From Rhodobacteraceae bacterium UBA6197 (GTDB lineage Bacteria; Pseudomonadota; Alphaproteobacteria; Rhodobacterales; Rhodobacteraceae): DNA of 64,000 bases. A program made the translations under genes and the position numbers. The DNA is taken from contig DISZ01000019.1 in NCBI GenBank assembly GCA_002422085.1, positions 124,001 through 188,000 of the forward strand, in the 5' to 3' direction. This document shows positions 52,186 through 60,729 of the stretch, piece by piece; within the stretch, counting starts at the first letter, position 1, and each line of letters begins with the position of its first letter. Under the pieces are notes generated by a model. It did no database searches. It was not told the origin of the DNA and worked only from the letters and a program-made list of their open reading frames with translations.

Positions 52186-52658
52186 TGCGGCGGTTCTGCC
52201 GGCGCGGGCGTCGAAGATCCCGATCCGTCGACGAACTTCATCATCAAAGAGATCACGCTGACCGCACCCTGGGTGTCTTCGATCTCATCGCCGGGGGCGA
52301 GGTTCTCAAGATTGCCGCCGGGCTGAAGTTCGACGAAGGCACCGCCCAAAAGCCCTTCGGAAGACACCAGGATTGCTGAATCGGTTGGAAGACTGACATT
52401 GTTCTTCAGCGATACCGTGGCGTCGGCAAAGAAGGTGTGAGGATTGAGCGCAAGTGACGTGACCGTGCCCACCTTGACCCCTGCCAGACGCACATCCGTA
52501 CCGACCGTGACCCCTTCGACCGAACGGAACGAGGCGCGCAGTTCGTAGCTATCCGTTTCGCGACCAAGGCCCACACCTTGCCCGGCCCAGACAAAAAATC
52601 CTATGGCAACCGCCAAGACCGCCGCCCCGGTCAGAACTTCGGTGCGATTCTCACTCAT
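52182..52658 (-). CDS. MlaD-type (MCE domain) protein, stand-alone
   Basis: A 158-residue protein with an N-terminal membrane helix (EVLTGAAVLAVAIGFFVWAG) and an MCE domain (SYELRASFRSVEGVTVGTDVRLAGVKVGTVTSLAL, about 37-115). In E. coli MlaD is the periplasmic hexamer of the MlaFEDB phospholipid transporter that keeps the outer membrane asymmetric. Here the ATPase, permease and STAS partners are absent from the neighbourhood; flanking genes are NDUFA12 and DUF2155. The start at 52658 has only a weak ribosome site, so translation may couple to the gene ending at 52663. Confidence 0.85.
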   Translation of the reverse strand: MSENRTEVLTGAAVLAVAIGFFVWAGQGVGLGRETDSYELRASFRSVEGVTVGTDVRLAGVKVGTVTSLALNPHTFFADATVSLKNNVSLPTDSAILVSSEGLLGGAFVELQPGGNLENLAPGDEIEDTQGAVSVISLMMKFVDGSGSSTPAPAEPPQ

Positions 52659-52662
52659 CTGA

Positions 52663-53037
52663 TTATTCCGGCTGCCAGGCCTCGTAGTCGCTCCGCGCCA
52701 CGGGGGCGGTCTTGCGCAACGTGCCGGTGGGCAGATAGGCCGCAGTGGTGCCCGTCTGATTTTGCTTGTGAGGCAGTTCCCAAGCCTTGTGAACCAGCGC
52801 CACTTTGGTTGGCGGTTCGTCCCAGGTGAAGTGCATCCAACCATGCCAATCCGGCGAGATCCGGCTGGCCTGGCACTCGCCGTTATAGATCACCCAACGG
52901 CGTTTGCCGTCGCGCGTCTGGTAGTAGATGTTTCCTTGCTCATCCTCTCCCACCTTCACACCCTTGCGGGCCGTAAATATCTGGGTGCCAAGGGTCTGGC
53001 TGTTCCACCAGGTCAGAAGGCGAAGCAGGAATTTCAT
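52663..53037 (-). CDS. NDUFA12-type NADH:ubiquinone oxidoreductase accessory subunit
   Basis: A 124-residue relative of mitochondrial complex I subunit NDUFA12 (B17.2), one of the few supernumerary subunits shared with Alphaproteobacteria. It shows VGEDEQGNIYYQTRDGKRRWVIYNG, EASRISPDWHGWMHFTWDEPP and the basic tail. GGAGGA precedes the ATG at 53037. It is encoded away from the nuo operon, as is usual. Confidence 0.93.
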   Translation of the reverse strand: MKFLLRLLTWWNSQTLGTQIFTARKGVKVGEDEQGNIYYQTRDGKRRWVIYNGECQASRISPDWHGWMHFTWDEPPTKVALVHKAWELPHKQNQTGTTAAYLPTGTLRKTAPVARSDYEAWQPE

Positions 53038-53137
53038 CTCGTATCCTCCGCAGGGCGCTGTTGGCCCCTTATACTGCAGGCTCGTGCAAGGTCCAGCACC
53101 TTGCAAAGTTAAAAAGGCGGACCGAGCCCGCCCGCAA

Positions 53138-54403
53138 TCAGCCTGCAGTTTTTGGTTCTTTCTTTGCGTCCGAATGGATCAGCAGCGGCTTTGCATCGGG
53201 CGTATCCACGGCGTCCTCGTTGACCACCACCTCTTGCACCGAATCGAGCCCGGGCAGTTCGAACATGGAATCCAGCAGGATATCTTCCATGATCGAGCGC
53301 AGCCCACGCGCACCGGTCTTGCGTTTGATCGCGCGGCGGGCGATCGCTGTCAGCGCATCATCGGTAAAGGTCAGCTTGACGCCTTCGATTTCGAACAACC
53401 GCTGATACTGTTTCACCAGGGCGTTTTTGGGTTCGGTCAGGATAGTGACCAGCGCGTCCTCGTCCAGATCGGTCAACGTGGCGATCACCGGCAGACGGCC
53501 CACAAACTCGGGGATCAACCCGAACTTCAGCAAATCTTCCGGCTCGAGTTCCATGAACAATTCGCCAACGCCACGTGATTCAGGGTCTTTCACATCGGCG
53601 CCAAAGCCGATCGCCGAGCCCTTGCCGCGCTGCGCGATGATCCGGTCCAACCCGGCGAAGGCGCCGCCACAGATGAACAGGATATTGGTCGTGTCCACTT
53701 GCAGGAATTCCTGTTGCGGATGTTTGCGCCCGCCCTGCGGCGGCACCGAGGCAACAGTGCCCTCCATGATCTTCAAAAGCGCTTGTTGCACCCCCTCGCC
53801 CGAGACATCACGGGTGATCGAGGGGTTGTCCGATTTGCGCGTGATCTTGTCGACCTCGTCGATATAGACGATGCCGCGTTGCGCACGTTCGACGTTGTAT
53901 TCGCTGGCTTGCAGCAGTTTGAGGATGATGTTTTCGACATCCTCACCAACGTAGCCGGCCTCGGTCAGCGTGGTTGCGTCCGCCATGGTAAACGGCACAT
54001 CCAGAATCCGTGCCAGCGTCTGCGCCAGCAAGGTTTTGCCGCAGCCCGTAGGCCCGATCAGCAGGATGTTGGATTTCGACAGCTCGATGTCGGATTTCGA
54101 GCCATGATTGAGTCGTTTGTAGTGATTATGCACCGCCACCGAAAGCACACGTTTGGCATGCATCTGGCCAATCACATAGTCGTCGAGCACCTTGCAGATG
54201 TCGCGCGGCGTTGGCACCCCATCAGTGGATTTCAGCCCGGTGGACTTGGTTTCTTCGCGGATGATGTCCATGCACAGTTCAACGCATTCATCACAGATGA
54301 ACACCGTCGGGCCCGCGATTAGCTTGCGCACCTCGTGCTGGCTCTTGCCGCAAAACGAGCAGTACAGCGTGTTCTTGCTGTCGGAGCCGGAATTATTCGC
54401 CAT
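53138..54403 (-). CDS. clpX: ATP-dependent Clp protease ATP-binding subunit ClpX
   Basis: AAA+ unfoldase that recognises tagged proteins and feeds them to ClpP. The 421-residue protein has the N-terminal zinc finger (Cys15, Cys18, Cys37, Cys40), Walker A GPTGCGKT (117-124), Walker B IVYIDEVDKI and the GYVGEDVE pore loop. RGVGE and IGF motifs that contact ClpP are present. In Caulobacter ClpXP removes CtrA and drives the cell cycle, a probable role here too. AGAGGGAAA lies before the ATG at 54403. Confidence 0.97.
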   Translation of the reverse strand: MANNSGSDSKNTLYCSFCGKSQHEVRKLIAGPTVFICDECVELCMDIIREETKSTGLKSTDGVPTPRDICKVLDDYVIGQMHAKRVLSVAVHNHYKRLNHGSKSDIELSKSNILLIGPTGCGKTLLAQTLARILDVPFTMADATTLTEAGYVGEDVENIILKLLQASEYNVERAQRGIVYIDEVDKITRKSDNPSITRDVSGEGVQQALLKIMEGTVASVPPQGGRKHPQQEFLQVDTTNILFICGGAFAGLDRIIAQRGKGSAIGFGADVKDPESRGVGELFMELEPEDLLKFGLIPEFVGRLPVIATLTDLDEDALVTILTEPKNALVKQYQRLFEIEGVKLTFTDDALTAIARRAIKRKTGARGLRSIMEDILLDSMFELPGLDSVQEVVVNEDAVDTPDAKPLLIHSDAKKEPKTAG

Positions 54404-54529
54404 CGTTTCCCTCTGCGGCTTGCCCAGTGTCGCCACCGGGGCCAATGTTGGACTGCCCTTCAGCCAAGATTAGGGCAGCCCCTCCGTCATCACAATGTCA
54501 AAATGCCCGCCGCGGTCTCTGGCATCGGG

Positions 54530-55159
54530 TCATTTTGCCGGTTCGTCCTTGCTGCGGCTGGCCAGAATCTCGTCGATCAGCCCCCAATCCTTGGCCTGTT
54601 CGGCCGACATGAAGTTGTCGCGTTCGAGCGCGGCTTCGACCGTGGCGAGGTCTTGCCCGGTGTGTCTGACATAGATTTCGTTCAGCCGGTTTTTCAGCTT
54701 TTGCGTCTCTTGCGCGTGAATCATGATGTCGGTCGCCTGACCTTGATACCCGCCCGAGGGCTGGTGCACCATCACCCGGCTGTTGGGCAGCGAAAAACGC
54801 ATCCCCTTTTCACCCGCCTGAAGCAACAGGCTGCCCATCGAGGCAGCCTGTCCGATAACCAGCGTCGAGACTTTCGGGCGGATGTATTGCATCGTGTCGT
54901 AGATCGACAGACCCGAGGTCACCACACCACCGGGGCTGTTGATATACATGGCAATTTCCTTGGACGGGTTTTCCGCCTCCAGAAACAGAAGCTGCGCGCA
55001 GATCAGCGTCGACATACCGTCATGCACCGGGCCGGCCAGAAAAATGATCCGCTCCTTCAGCAAGCGCGAATAAATGTCATAGGCGCGTTCACCACGGCTG
55101 GTCTGTTCGACAACCATTGGCACCAAGGTGTTCATATAAAGATCGATCGGGTCTCTCAT
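54530..55159 (-). CDS. clpP: ATP-dependent Clp protease proteolytic subunit
   Basis: Serine protease chamber subunit. The 209-residue protein has the catalytic triad Ser107 (GQAASMGS), His132 (VMVHQPSGG) and Asp181 (ERDNFMS). It begins with RDPIDLYMNTLVPMVVEQT, typical of alphaproteobacterial ClpP. GAGGCAGG precedes the ATG at 55159; the ORF extends 28 codons further but without support. clpX follows after 126 bases, so clpP-clpX are probably co-transcribed. Confidence 0.97.
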   Translation of the reverse strand: MRDPIDLYMNTLVPMVVEQTSRGERAYDIYSRLLKERIIFLAGPVHDGMSTLICAQLLFLEAENPSKEIAMYINSPGGVVTSGLSIYDTMQYIRPKVSTLVIGQAASMGSLLLQAGEKGMRFSLPNSRVMVHQPSGGYQGQATDIMIHAQETQKLKNRLNEIYVRHTGQDLATVEAALERDNFMSAEQAKDWGLIDEILASRSKDEPAK

Positions 55160-55362
55160 CACGCCTGCCTCTTTCGCTGTCTCTTGAAATCCATAGCCCC
55201 AGAACCTTACCCGAGTCTTAGTGTCGCGGGCAGGGCGCTGCAAGGGCAGGAACGCGGGTGTGAGCAGGGCTGGGCGCGGTTAAGCATGCGGAAACGGTTG
55301 CGCTCTAGGGTGATGCGAATGAATCACCTGGCCGTTGGCGGCCCCCGGATCGGAAACCTGCG

Positions 55363-55932
55363 ATGAAATCTGCCGTCCTCGTGTTGCTGTTGTCTTGTTT
55401 TGCACAATCTGCCCATGCCATCGAGATTCGGGGCGCGGCCCGCACCTACCTTGAGACGCAGGTGCGAAGCTGGGCTTCTGATCCAATGCTAATTGCGGCC
55501 ATTCAGGCGCAAAATACCGCCCACGCCGCCTTGACCGAGGGCCAGATCCTGTCACTGGATTCGGCATGGCGTGCCGAAATCAGCGCCGCGTCCCGGCCGA
55601 CAATCGAGGCGGTTCTCGACAACCCCGCCGCCGAACAACTGCGCGCGCATGTTGCTGCTTCGGATGGCACTTTGATCGAGGCGTTCATCATGGACAACCG
55701 CGGCCTCAACGTCGCCACTGCCGCGCTGACCTCGGATTATTGGCAGGGCGATGAGGACAAGTTTTCCGCCACCTACGGAGTTGGGCCGGGCGCCCTGCAC
55801 ATCGGTGACGTCGAATTCGACGAATCGTCCCAGCTCTACGAGGTGCAGGTCTCCTTCACCCTGGTTGATCCTGCGTCCGGTGCAGCGATCGGCGCGATGA
55901 CCGTTGGACTCAACGCCGAGGCGCTGGAGTAA
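55363..55932 (+). CDS. Secreted sensor-domain (PDC/Cache-like) protein
   Basis: A 189-residue protein with a signal peptide (MKSAVLVLLLSCFAQSAHA) and no membrane anchor or signalling domain. The mature part, with IEAFIMDNRGLNVATAALTSDYWQGDEDKF followed by YGVGPGALHIGDVEFDESSQLYEVQVSFTLVDPASGAAIGAMTVGLN, follows the PDC/Cache pattern of periplasmic small-molecule binding domains. It lies 35 bases upstream of a chemoreceptor gene on the same strand and could be a soluble ligand-binding partner of it; that link is inference. Confidence 0.75.
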   Translation: MKSAVLVLLLSCFAQSAHAIEIRGAARTYLETQVRSWASDPMLIAAIQAQNTAHAALTEGQILSLDSAWRAEISAASRPTIEAVLDNPAAEQLRAHVAASDGTLIEAFIMDNRGLNVATAALTSDYWQGDEDKFSATYGVGPGALHIGDVEFDESSQLYEVQVSFTLVDPASGAAIGAMTVGLNAEALE

Positions 55933-55967
55933 ATCTTCACCGCCCCGTCAGCCCCAAGGATTCCAAA

Positions 55968-58622
55968 ATGCGCGCCAAAATTCAGATTTTGCGATCGGTA
56001 TTTTTCAAGGCAACGGCGATTGTTGCGCTCTGCACCGCAATCGTCACCGCGACCATGGCATGGATGACCTATCATTCGGTCGCTCAAAACATCCAGGTCG
56101 AATCGCAGGAACATGGAGTTTCCATTTCGCCGATGATCGTGCGTCAGATTTCGGGCGCCTTGCGTTTTGGCAAATCCGAACAAGCGTCCCAGGTGCTTGA
56201 AAGCGTTATTTCCGATTCGGCTGGCGTGGGCACGGGGGCCTTGATACTCGACATGACCGGGGCGATTTTTGCCGAACACGTCACCACGGCGGACAAGACC
56301 TTGCTGCTGGAGACCGGCAACAAGGCCCTTTCGACCGGGACCCCTGCCCGTTCGTTCGATCTGCTGACCTATGCTTTGCCGATCAGGATCACCAAGAATG
56401 ATCCTCCGATCGGCGTTCTGGTGACCAGTTGGACCCCAGAAATTGCGCTTGCCGAGGCCCGATCTTCCCTGATCGACAGCCTTGTGCTTACCAGCGGCTT
56501 GTTTCTATCGGCGCTGATCCTGGCAGCCTATGCGTTTTTCCATGTCATTGCGCGACCTCTTACGCAGGTCAATCTCGCGATGGGACGTGTCGCGCGGCAA
56601 GACTATTCAGTCACCATTCCGGCGCTGAATCGCTGCGATGAAATCGGCATGATCGCGCGCTCGTTGGAAGAGTTTCGCACCTCTCTCTCTGCTGCCGCCA
56701 ATACGAACCGAGAAGCCTTGATGCGGGGAGTTGCACTCGAGGCAAGTTCGACCGCGGTGATGCTGACGGACAATGCGCATCAGATCACCTATGTGAACGA
56801 CGCCTTCAAGGCCCTTGTGCGCCAACACACCCCGGCGCTGCGTGACCGAATCCCGGATCTTGATGCGGATCGGATGATCGGTCTTCAGGCCGACAGGCTG
56901 CTCGACCGCAGAAATCAAGCGACAGGCCCGATCGACACGGCACGCGGGACAACCCTTCATGTCGAGCAGGAGCTTCCAACCGGCTTTCTCGCGATCAACA
57001 TCAGCCCTGTCCTTGACGAGAATGGCCAGAAGATCGGCGAAGTCTCCGAATGGCGCGACCTGACGGCGGCCCAGCGCAACGCCGCGGTCATCAGTGCCAT
57101 TGATGGCACTCAAGCAAGGGCCGAGTTTTCGGTTGCCGGAAAATTGGAAATGGCCAACGCCCGGTTTTGCAACCTGCTTGGAAAAGCCGAATCCGACCTT
57201 GTAGATCGCGATTTTTCGGCGGTGCTTCGTTGGCGCGCCCATCCTGAGAGATCGGTATTCGAGTTGTTGAACTCGGGTCAAACCGCCTCCGGGCGAATCG
57301 AGATGCGGCAAGGCACTGCGCATACGCTTGTTCTGGATGGTGGCTTTGGCCAAGTTCAGGACGGTGCGGGTAAGACATTGCGCTATGTCTTTCTTGGCAA
57401 TGACGTGACCGAGGCTCAAACGCAACTGGCACAAAAAGAGACCGAACGCGCGACACATGCCGAACAACTGCGACAGGTCATCGGTGCACTGCGCGCCGCC
57501 CTCGCGCAGTTGTCGCAAGGCGATCTGACCGCGACGATCACGGCCGAGTTTTCAGCCGAATACGAGCAACTTCGGCAAGATTACAACGATGCGACCACCA
57601 ACTTGTTGCAAGCCATGCGCAACGTGGTTGAAAATGCCGATGCCATTCACGCCGAAGCCGGCGAAATCTCGGGGGCCTCCGACGATCTGTCGCTCCGCAC
57701 TGAACAGCAAGCGGCGACCCTCGAAGAAACCGCAGCGGCGCTCAATCAGATGACTGTCTCCGTGCAATCGGCCGCCGACGTGGCAGCGCAGGCCAATCAT
57801 ATGGTCGAATCCGCCAAGAAAAATGCCGAAACCAGCGGCGCCGTGGTGCGCGAAGCGGTGCTGGCGATGGGCGAAATCGAAGAAAGCTCTGGTAAGATCT
57901 CGAAAATAACCAGTGTGATAGATGAAATCGCGTTCCAGACCAATCTGTTGGCATTGAATGCCGGCGTCGAGGCGGCACGTGCGGGCGAAGCAGGACGTGG
58001 CTTCGCGGTGGTCGCCTCCGAAGTGCGCGCGCTTGCGCAGCGCTCGTCCGACGCGGCCCGCGAAATCGCCGGGCTGATTTCGTCGTCGTCCAATCAGGTC
58101 AAACGCGGGGTCGGGTTGGTGGGTCAGGCCGGCGATGCGCTGGGCGGCATCGAAACGGCAGTCAACGATATCTACGCCTTTGTGTCAGAGATCGCCGTTT
58201 CGGCGCGTGAACAATCTGCAGGGCTGTCGGAAATCAACACAGCCATGAACCAACTGGATCAGGTCACTCAACAAAACGCCGCAATGTTCGAGCAAACGAC
58301 CGCCGCCAGCCACTCGTTGACCCGCGAAGCCCAGTCTCTCGCGTCGACGGTGGCGCGATTCAGCCTTGGGATAGCGCCATCGGCCGGTTTTTGTTCGAAA
58401 CGCGCCCAAGCAGCGCCAGTTGCGCCACAGGTCGTCGCAAGCCGCGCCATGCCCCCTCAAACGTCCTCCCCATCCTTCGGCGAAGGCGCAAGCGCATTGA
58501 AGAAGGAGGAACGCGTACCGTGCAATGCTTCCGCGCCGGTGACCCTGCCCTTTGGCGGACGGCGCATCAGCGCATTGGCGATCAAGCCCGAGCCGGACGA
58601 GGCTGCCTGGGAGGATTTCTGA
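55968..58622 (+). CDS. Methyl-accepting chemotaxis protein with PAS domains
   Basis: An 884-residue transmembrane chemoreceptor. Membrane helices are at about 13-35 and 171-193, enclosing a periplasmic domain of about 135 residues. HAMP (194-247) follows, then PAS-like regions (about 255-365 and 370-485), a second HAMP-like linker (490-545) and the methyl-accepting signalling domain with the conserved tip EIAFQTNLLALNAGVEAARAG. The C-terminal tail ends AAWEDF, resembling the NWETF pentapeptide that docks CheR/CheB. AAGGA precedes the ATG. Likely co-transcribed with the upstream sensor protein. Confidence 0.92.
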   Translation: MRAKIQILRSVFFKATAIVALCTAIVTATMAWMTYHSVAQNIQVESQEHGVSISPMIVRQISGALRFGKSEQASQVLESVISDSAGVGTGALILDMTGAIFAEHVTTADKTLLLETGNKALSTGTPARSFDLLTYALPIRITKNDPPIGVLVTSWTPEIALAEARSSLIDSLVLTSGLFLSALILAAYAFFHVIARPLTQVNLAMGRVARQDYSVTIPALNRCDEIGMIARSLEEFRTSLSAAANTNREALMRGVALEASSTAVMLTDNAHQITYVNDAFKALVRQHTPALRDRIPDLDADRMIGLQADRLLDRRNQATGPIDTARGTTLHVEQELPTGFLAINISPVLDENGQKIGEVSEWRDLTAAQRNAAVISAIDGTQARAEFSVAGKLEMANARFCNLLGKAESDLVDRDFSAVLRWRAHPERSVFELLNSGQTASGRIEMRQGTAHTLVLDGGFGQVQDGAGKTLRYVFLGNDVTEAQTQLAQKETERATHAEQLRQVIGALRAALAQLSQGDLTATITAEFSAEYEQLRQDYNDATTNLLQAMRNVVENADAIHAEAGEISGASDDLSLRTEQQAATLEETAAALNQMTVSVQSAADVAAQANHMVESAKKNAETSGAVVREAVLAMGEIEESSGKISKITSVIDEIAFQTNLLALNAGVEAARAGEAGRGFAVVASEVRALAQRSSDAAREIAGLISSSSNQVKRGVGLVGQAGDALGGIETAVNDIYAFVSEIAVSAREQSAGLSEINTAMNQLDQVTQQNAAMFEQTTAASHSLTREAQSLASTVARFSLGIAPSAGFCSKRAQAAPVAPQVVASRAMPPQTSSPSFGEGASALKKEERVPCNASAPVTLPFGGRRISALAIKPEPDEAAWEDF

Positions 58623-59008
58623 GCCAATGCGCTGCCCAGCGCCTCTTCGCAGGCCTTTCGCAACGCGATCCTCACACATGCAATTGCCCTCGCCAAGGTC
58701 AGCGAAGCGGCCCATTGCAGCGGATGGGGCAACGTCCCAACCAAGGCCAAGTGAAACGCATTTCCCGGACAGGGCCAAATCGGCGGGCAACAATTCAGCG
58801 GGCAAAAATATCAGCGCCCCAATGCTTGTCGAAGGGCAGGAAGAACCCAGTTGGTGCAAGTCACTCCGTCGGCATCCTTGGGTCAAAGTTGGTTTGCGAC
58901 ACCCCATGACGGAGGGCGGTCATTTCGGGGGGCGGTTCCATCATCAACGCCGCCCGGAAGTTGGAGGCACGGCAAACAAGAGGTCGGGTCCTGCCTGGCG
59001 GGAACAGG
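58623..59008. other. Gene-free stretch
   Basis: About 385 bases between converging ends of the chemoreceptor and puuD. No open frame here has a recognisable family. No strong terminator hairpin with a T-run was found. Confidence 0.4.
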
Positions 59009-60232
59009 TTAGCCGTTGACAGAACGATACCACTCAATGATCCGGGCGCGTTCATCCGGCTCCATGAAACTCAGGTTTCCCGGTGGCATCGCATGGGTCA
59101 TGCCGGCTTGCACGTAAATCCGACGCGCCTCAGAGGCGATCTGTTGCGGGGTCTCCAGCAATACCCCCTTGGGCGCGCGCGCGATGCCCTCGTATCCCGG
59201 TTCGGCAGCATGGCACATCGAGCACCGCCCCAGTACGATATCGGTGACCTCAGCAAAGGCCATCGCCTGCGCAAAAGGAGCCGCCGCAGGCGTCATGGCT
59301 GCGGCCTCGGCATCCCGTTGCGGCTGCCCCAGCGACGACAGCCAGACAATCACTGCAAACAGGACGGCGGTTGCCACCCATGTCCAGCGCGGGTTCCCGC
59401 TACGCGCGTGATGGCTGTTGAACCAGTGCCGGATCGTCACCCCCATCAAGAACACGAGGCTCGCGATCAGCCAGTTCCAACTGCTCGCAAAGGCCAGCGG
59501 ATAATGGTTTGACAGCATCAAGAACAGAACGGGCAATGTGAGGTAGTTGTTGTGGGTCGAACGCTGCTTGGCAATCTTGCCGTAGCGCGGGTCGGGGGTG
59601 CGCCCATCTATAAGGTCGGCAACCACGATCTTCTGGTTAGGAATGATCGTCAAGAACACGTTTGCCGACATGATCGTGGCGGTAAATGCCCCCAGATGCA
59701 GCAGCGCCGCGCGCCCGGTAAACACCTGAGTATAGCCCCAGGCCATCGCCACCAACACGACATAGAGCCCGATCATCAGACGCCGGTTGTCATCGCCAAA
59801 GCGCGATTTGCAGATCAGATCATAGGCGAGCCAGCCAAATACCAACGAGCCGACCGAGATCATCACCGCCCCCCAGACCGGCAGATCAGCCACCTCTGGA
59901 TCAATCAGGAAGAACGCGGCCCCAAGGTAATAGACCAGCACCAGCAGCGCAAAACCCGATAGCCAGGTGGCATAGCTTTCCCATTTGAACCACGTCAGGT
60001 CGGCAGGCATCTGCTCGGGCGCGACCATGTATTTCTGGATGTGATAGAACCCACCGCCATGAACTTGCCACGCGGCCCCATTCACCCCCTTCGGCGCCCC
60101 GGCTTCGGGTCGCAAGCCCAAGTCCAACGCAATGAAATAGAACGAAGATCCGATCCAGGCGATGCCGGTGATCACATGCACCCAGCGCACCGCAAACCCG
60201 ACCCATTCCATCACCAGCGTGGTATCCAGCAT
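59009..60232 (-). CDS. puuD: Membrane-bound urate hydroxylase PuuD with C-terminal cytochrome c domain
   Basis: Oxidises urate to 5-hydroxyisourate at the inner membrane, passing electrons to the respiratory chain instead of to oxygen. The 407-residue protein has about eight membrane helices (starting GFAVRWVHVITGIAWIGSSFYFIALD, with conserved His residues) and a C-terminal haem domain CSMCH (Cys337, Cys340, His341) with a probable Met382 ligand (THAMPPGN). AAGGGAGAGG precedes the ATG at 60232; a 43-codon upstream extension is rejected. uraH lies upstream on the same strand, giving the next reaction. Confidence 0.94.
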   Translation of the reverse strand: MLDTTLVMEWVGFAVRWVHVITGIAWIGSSFYFIALDLGLRPEAGAPKGVNGAAWQVHGGGFYHIQKYMVAPEQMPADLTWFKWESYATWLSGFALLVLVYYLGAAFFLIDPEVADLPVWGAVMISVGSLVFGWLAYDLICKSRFGDDNRRLMIGLYVVLVAMAWGYTQVFTGRAALLHLGAFTATIMSANVFLTIIPNQKIVVADLIDGRTPDPRYGKIAKQRSTHNNYLTLPVLFLMLSNHYPLAFASSWNWLIASLVFLMGVTIRHWFNSHHARSGNPRWTWVATAVLFAVIVWLSSLGQPQRDAEAAAMTPAAAPFAQAMAFAEVTDIVLGRCSMCHAAEPGYEGIARAPKGVLLETPQQIASEARRIYVQAGMTHAMPPGNLSFMEPDERARIIEWYRSVNG

Positions 60233-60390
60233 CGTGCCTCTCCCTTGTTCATCGCAGAGCCTAGCCGGGCAGATCAGCTTTGTCATGCCCCCGCTTGTCG
60301 GGCATTCCTCGAGCGCGTAGATCGAAAAACCGACCGCGGCGCAGGCGTGTTGGCGTGGCACCTTGCCAAAACGCCTGCCCGTCGGGTGCG

Positions 60391-60729
60391 TTAGCTGCCG
60401 CGGTAGGTTGAATACCCATAGGGCGACAGCAATAGCGGCACGTGATAGTGGGCGGCCGGATCGCTCATTCCAAAACGTATCGGGATTTCGTCCAGAAAGG
60501 CCCTGTCCCCGGCCCCAAGATAGGCACCGGCATGAAACACCAATTCATAGACCCCCGGCGAAAATTCGGCCACCGGCAGGATTGGCCCGTCGGTGCGCCC
60601 ATCGGCATTGGTCACCACCTCGCGCAGCAAGACCCTCCCCCCGTCCAGCCGGTAAAGCGAGATCCGCAGCCCCGCCGCAGGGCACCCCTGCGCGGTATCC
60701 AGAACATGGGTCGTCAGATATCCGGCCAT
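60391..60729 (-). CDS. uraH: Hydroxyisourate hydrolase (transthyretin-like)
   Basis: Hydrolyses 5-hydroxyisourate to OHCU. The 112-residue protein starts GYLTTHVLDTAQGCPA with the conserved catalytic His8 region, has LVFHAGAYLG and HYHVPLLLSPYGYSTYRGS, ending in the diagnostic YRGS. GGAGGCG precedes the ATG at 60729. It is upstream of puuD by 158 bases on the same strand and divergent from puuE-uraD, which performs the following step. Confidence 0.96.
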   Translation of the reverse strand: MAGYLTTHVLDTAQGCPAAGLRISLYRLDGGRVLLREVVTNADGRTDGPILPVAEFSPGVYELVFHAGAYLGAGDRAFLDEIPIRFGMSDPAAHYHVPLLLSPYGYSTYRGS

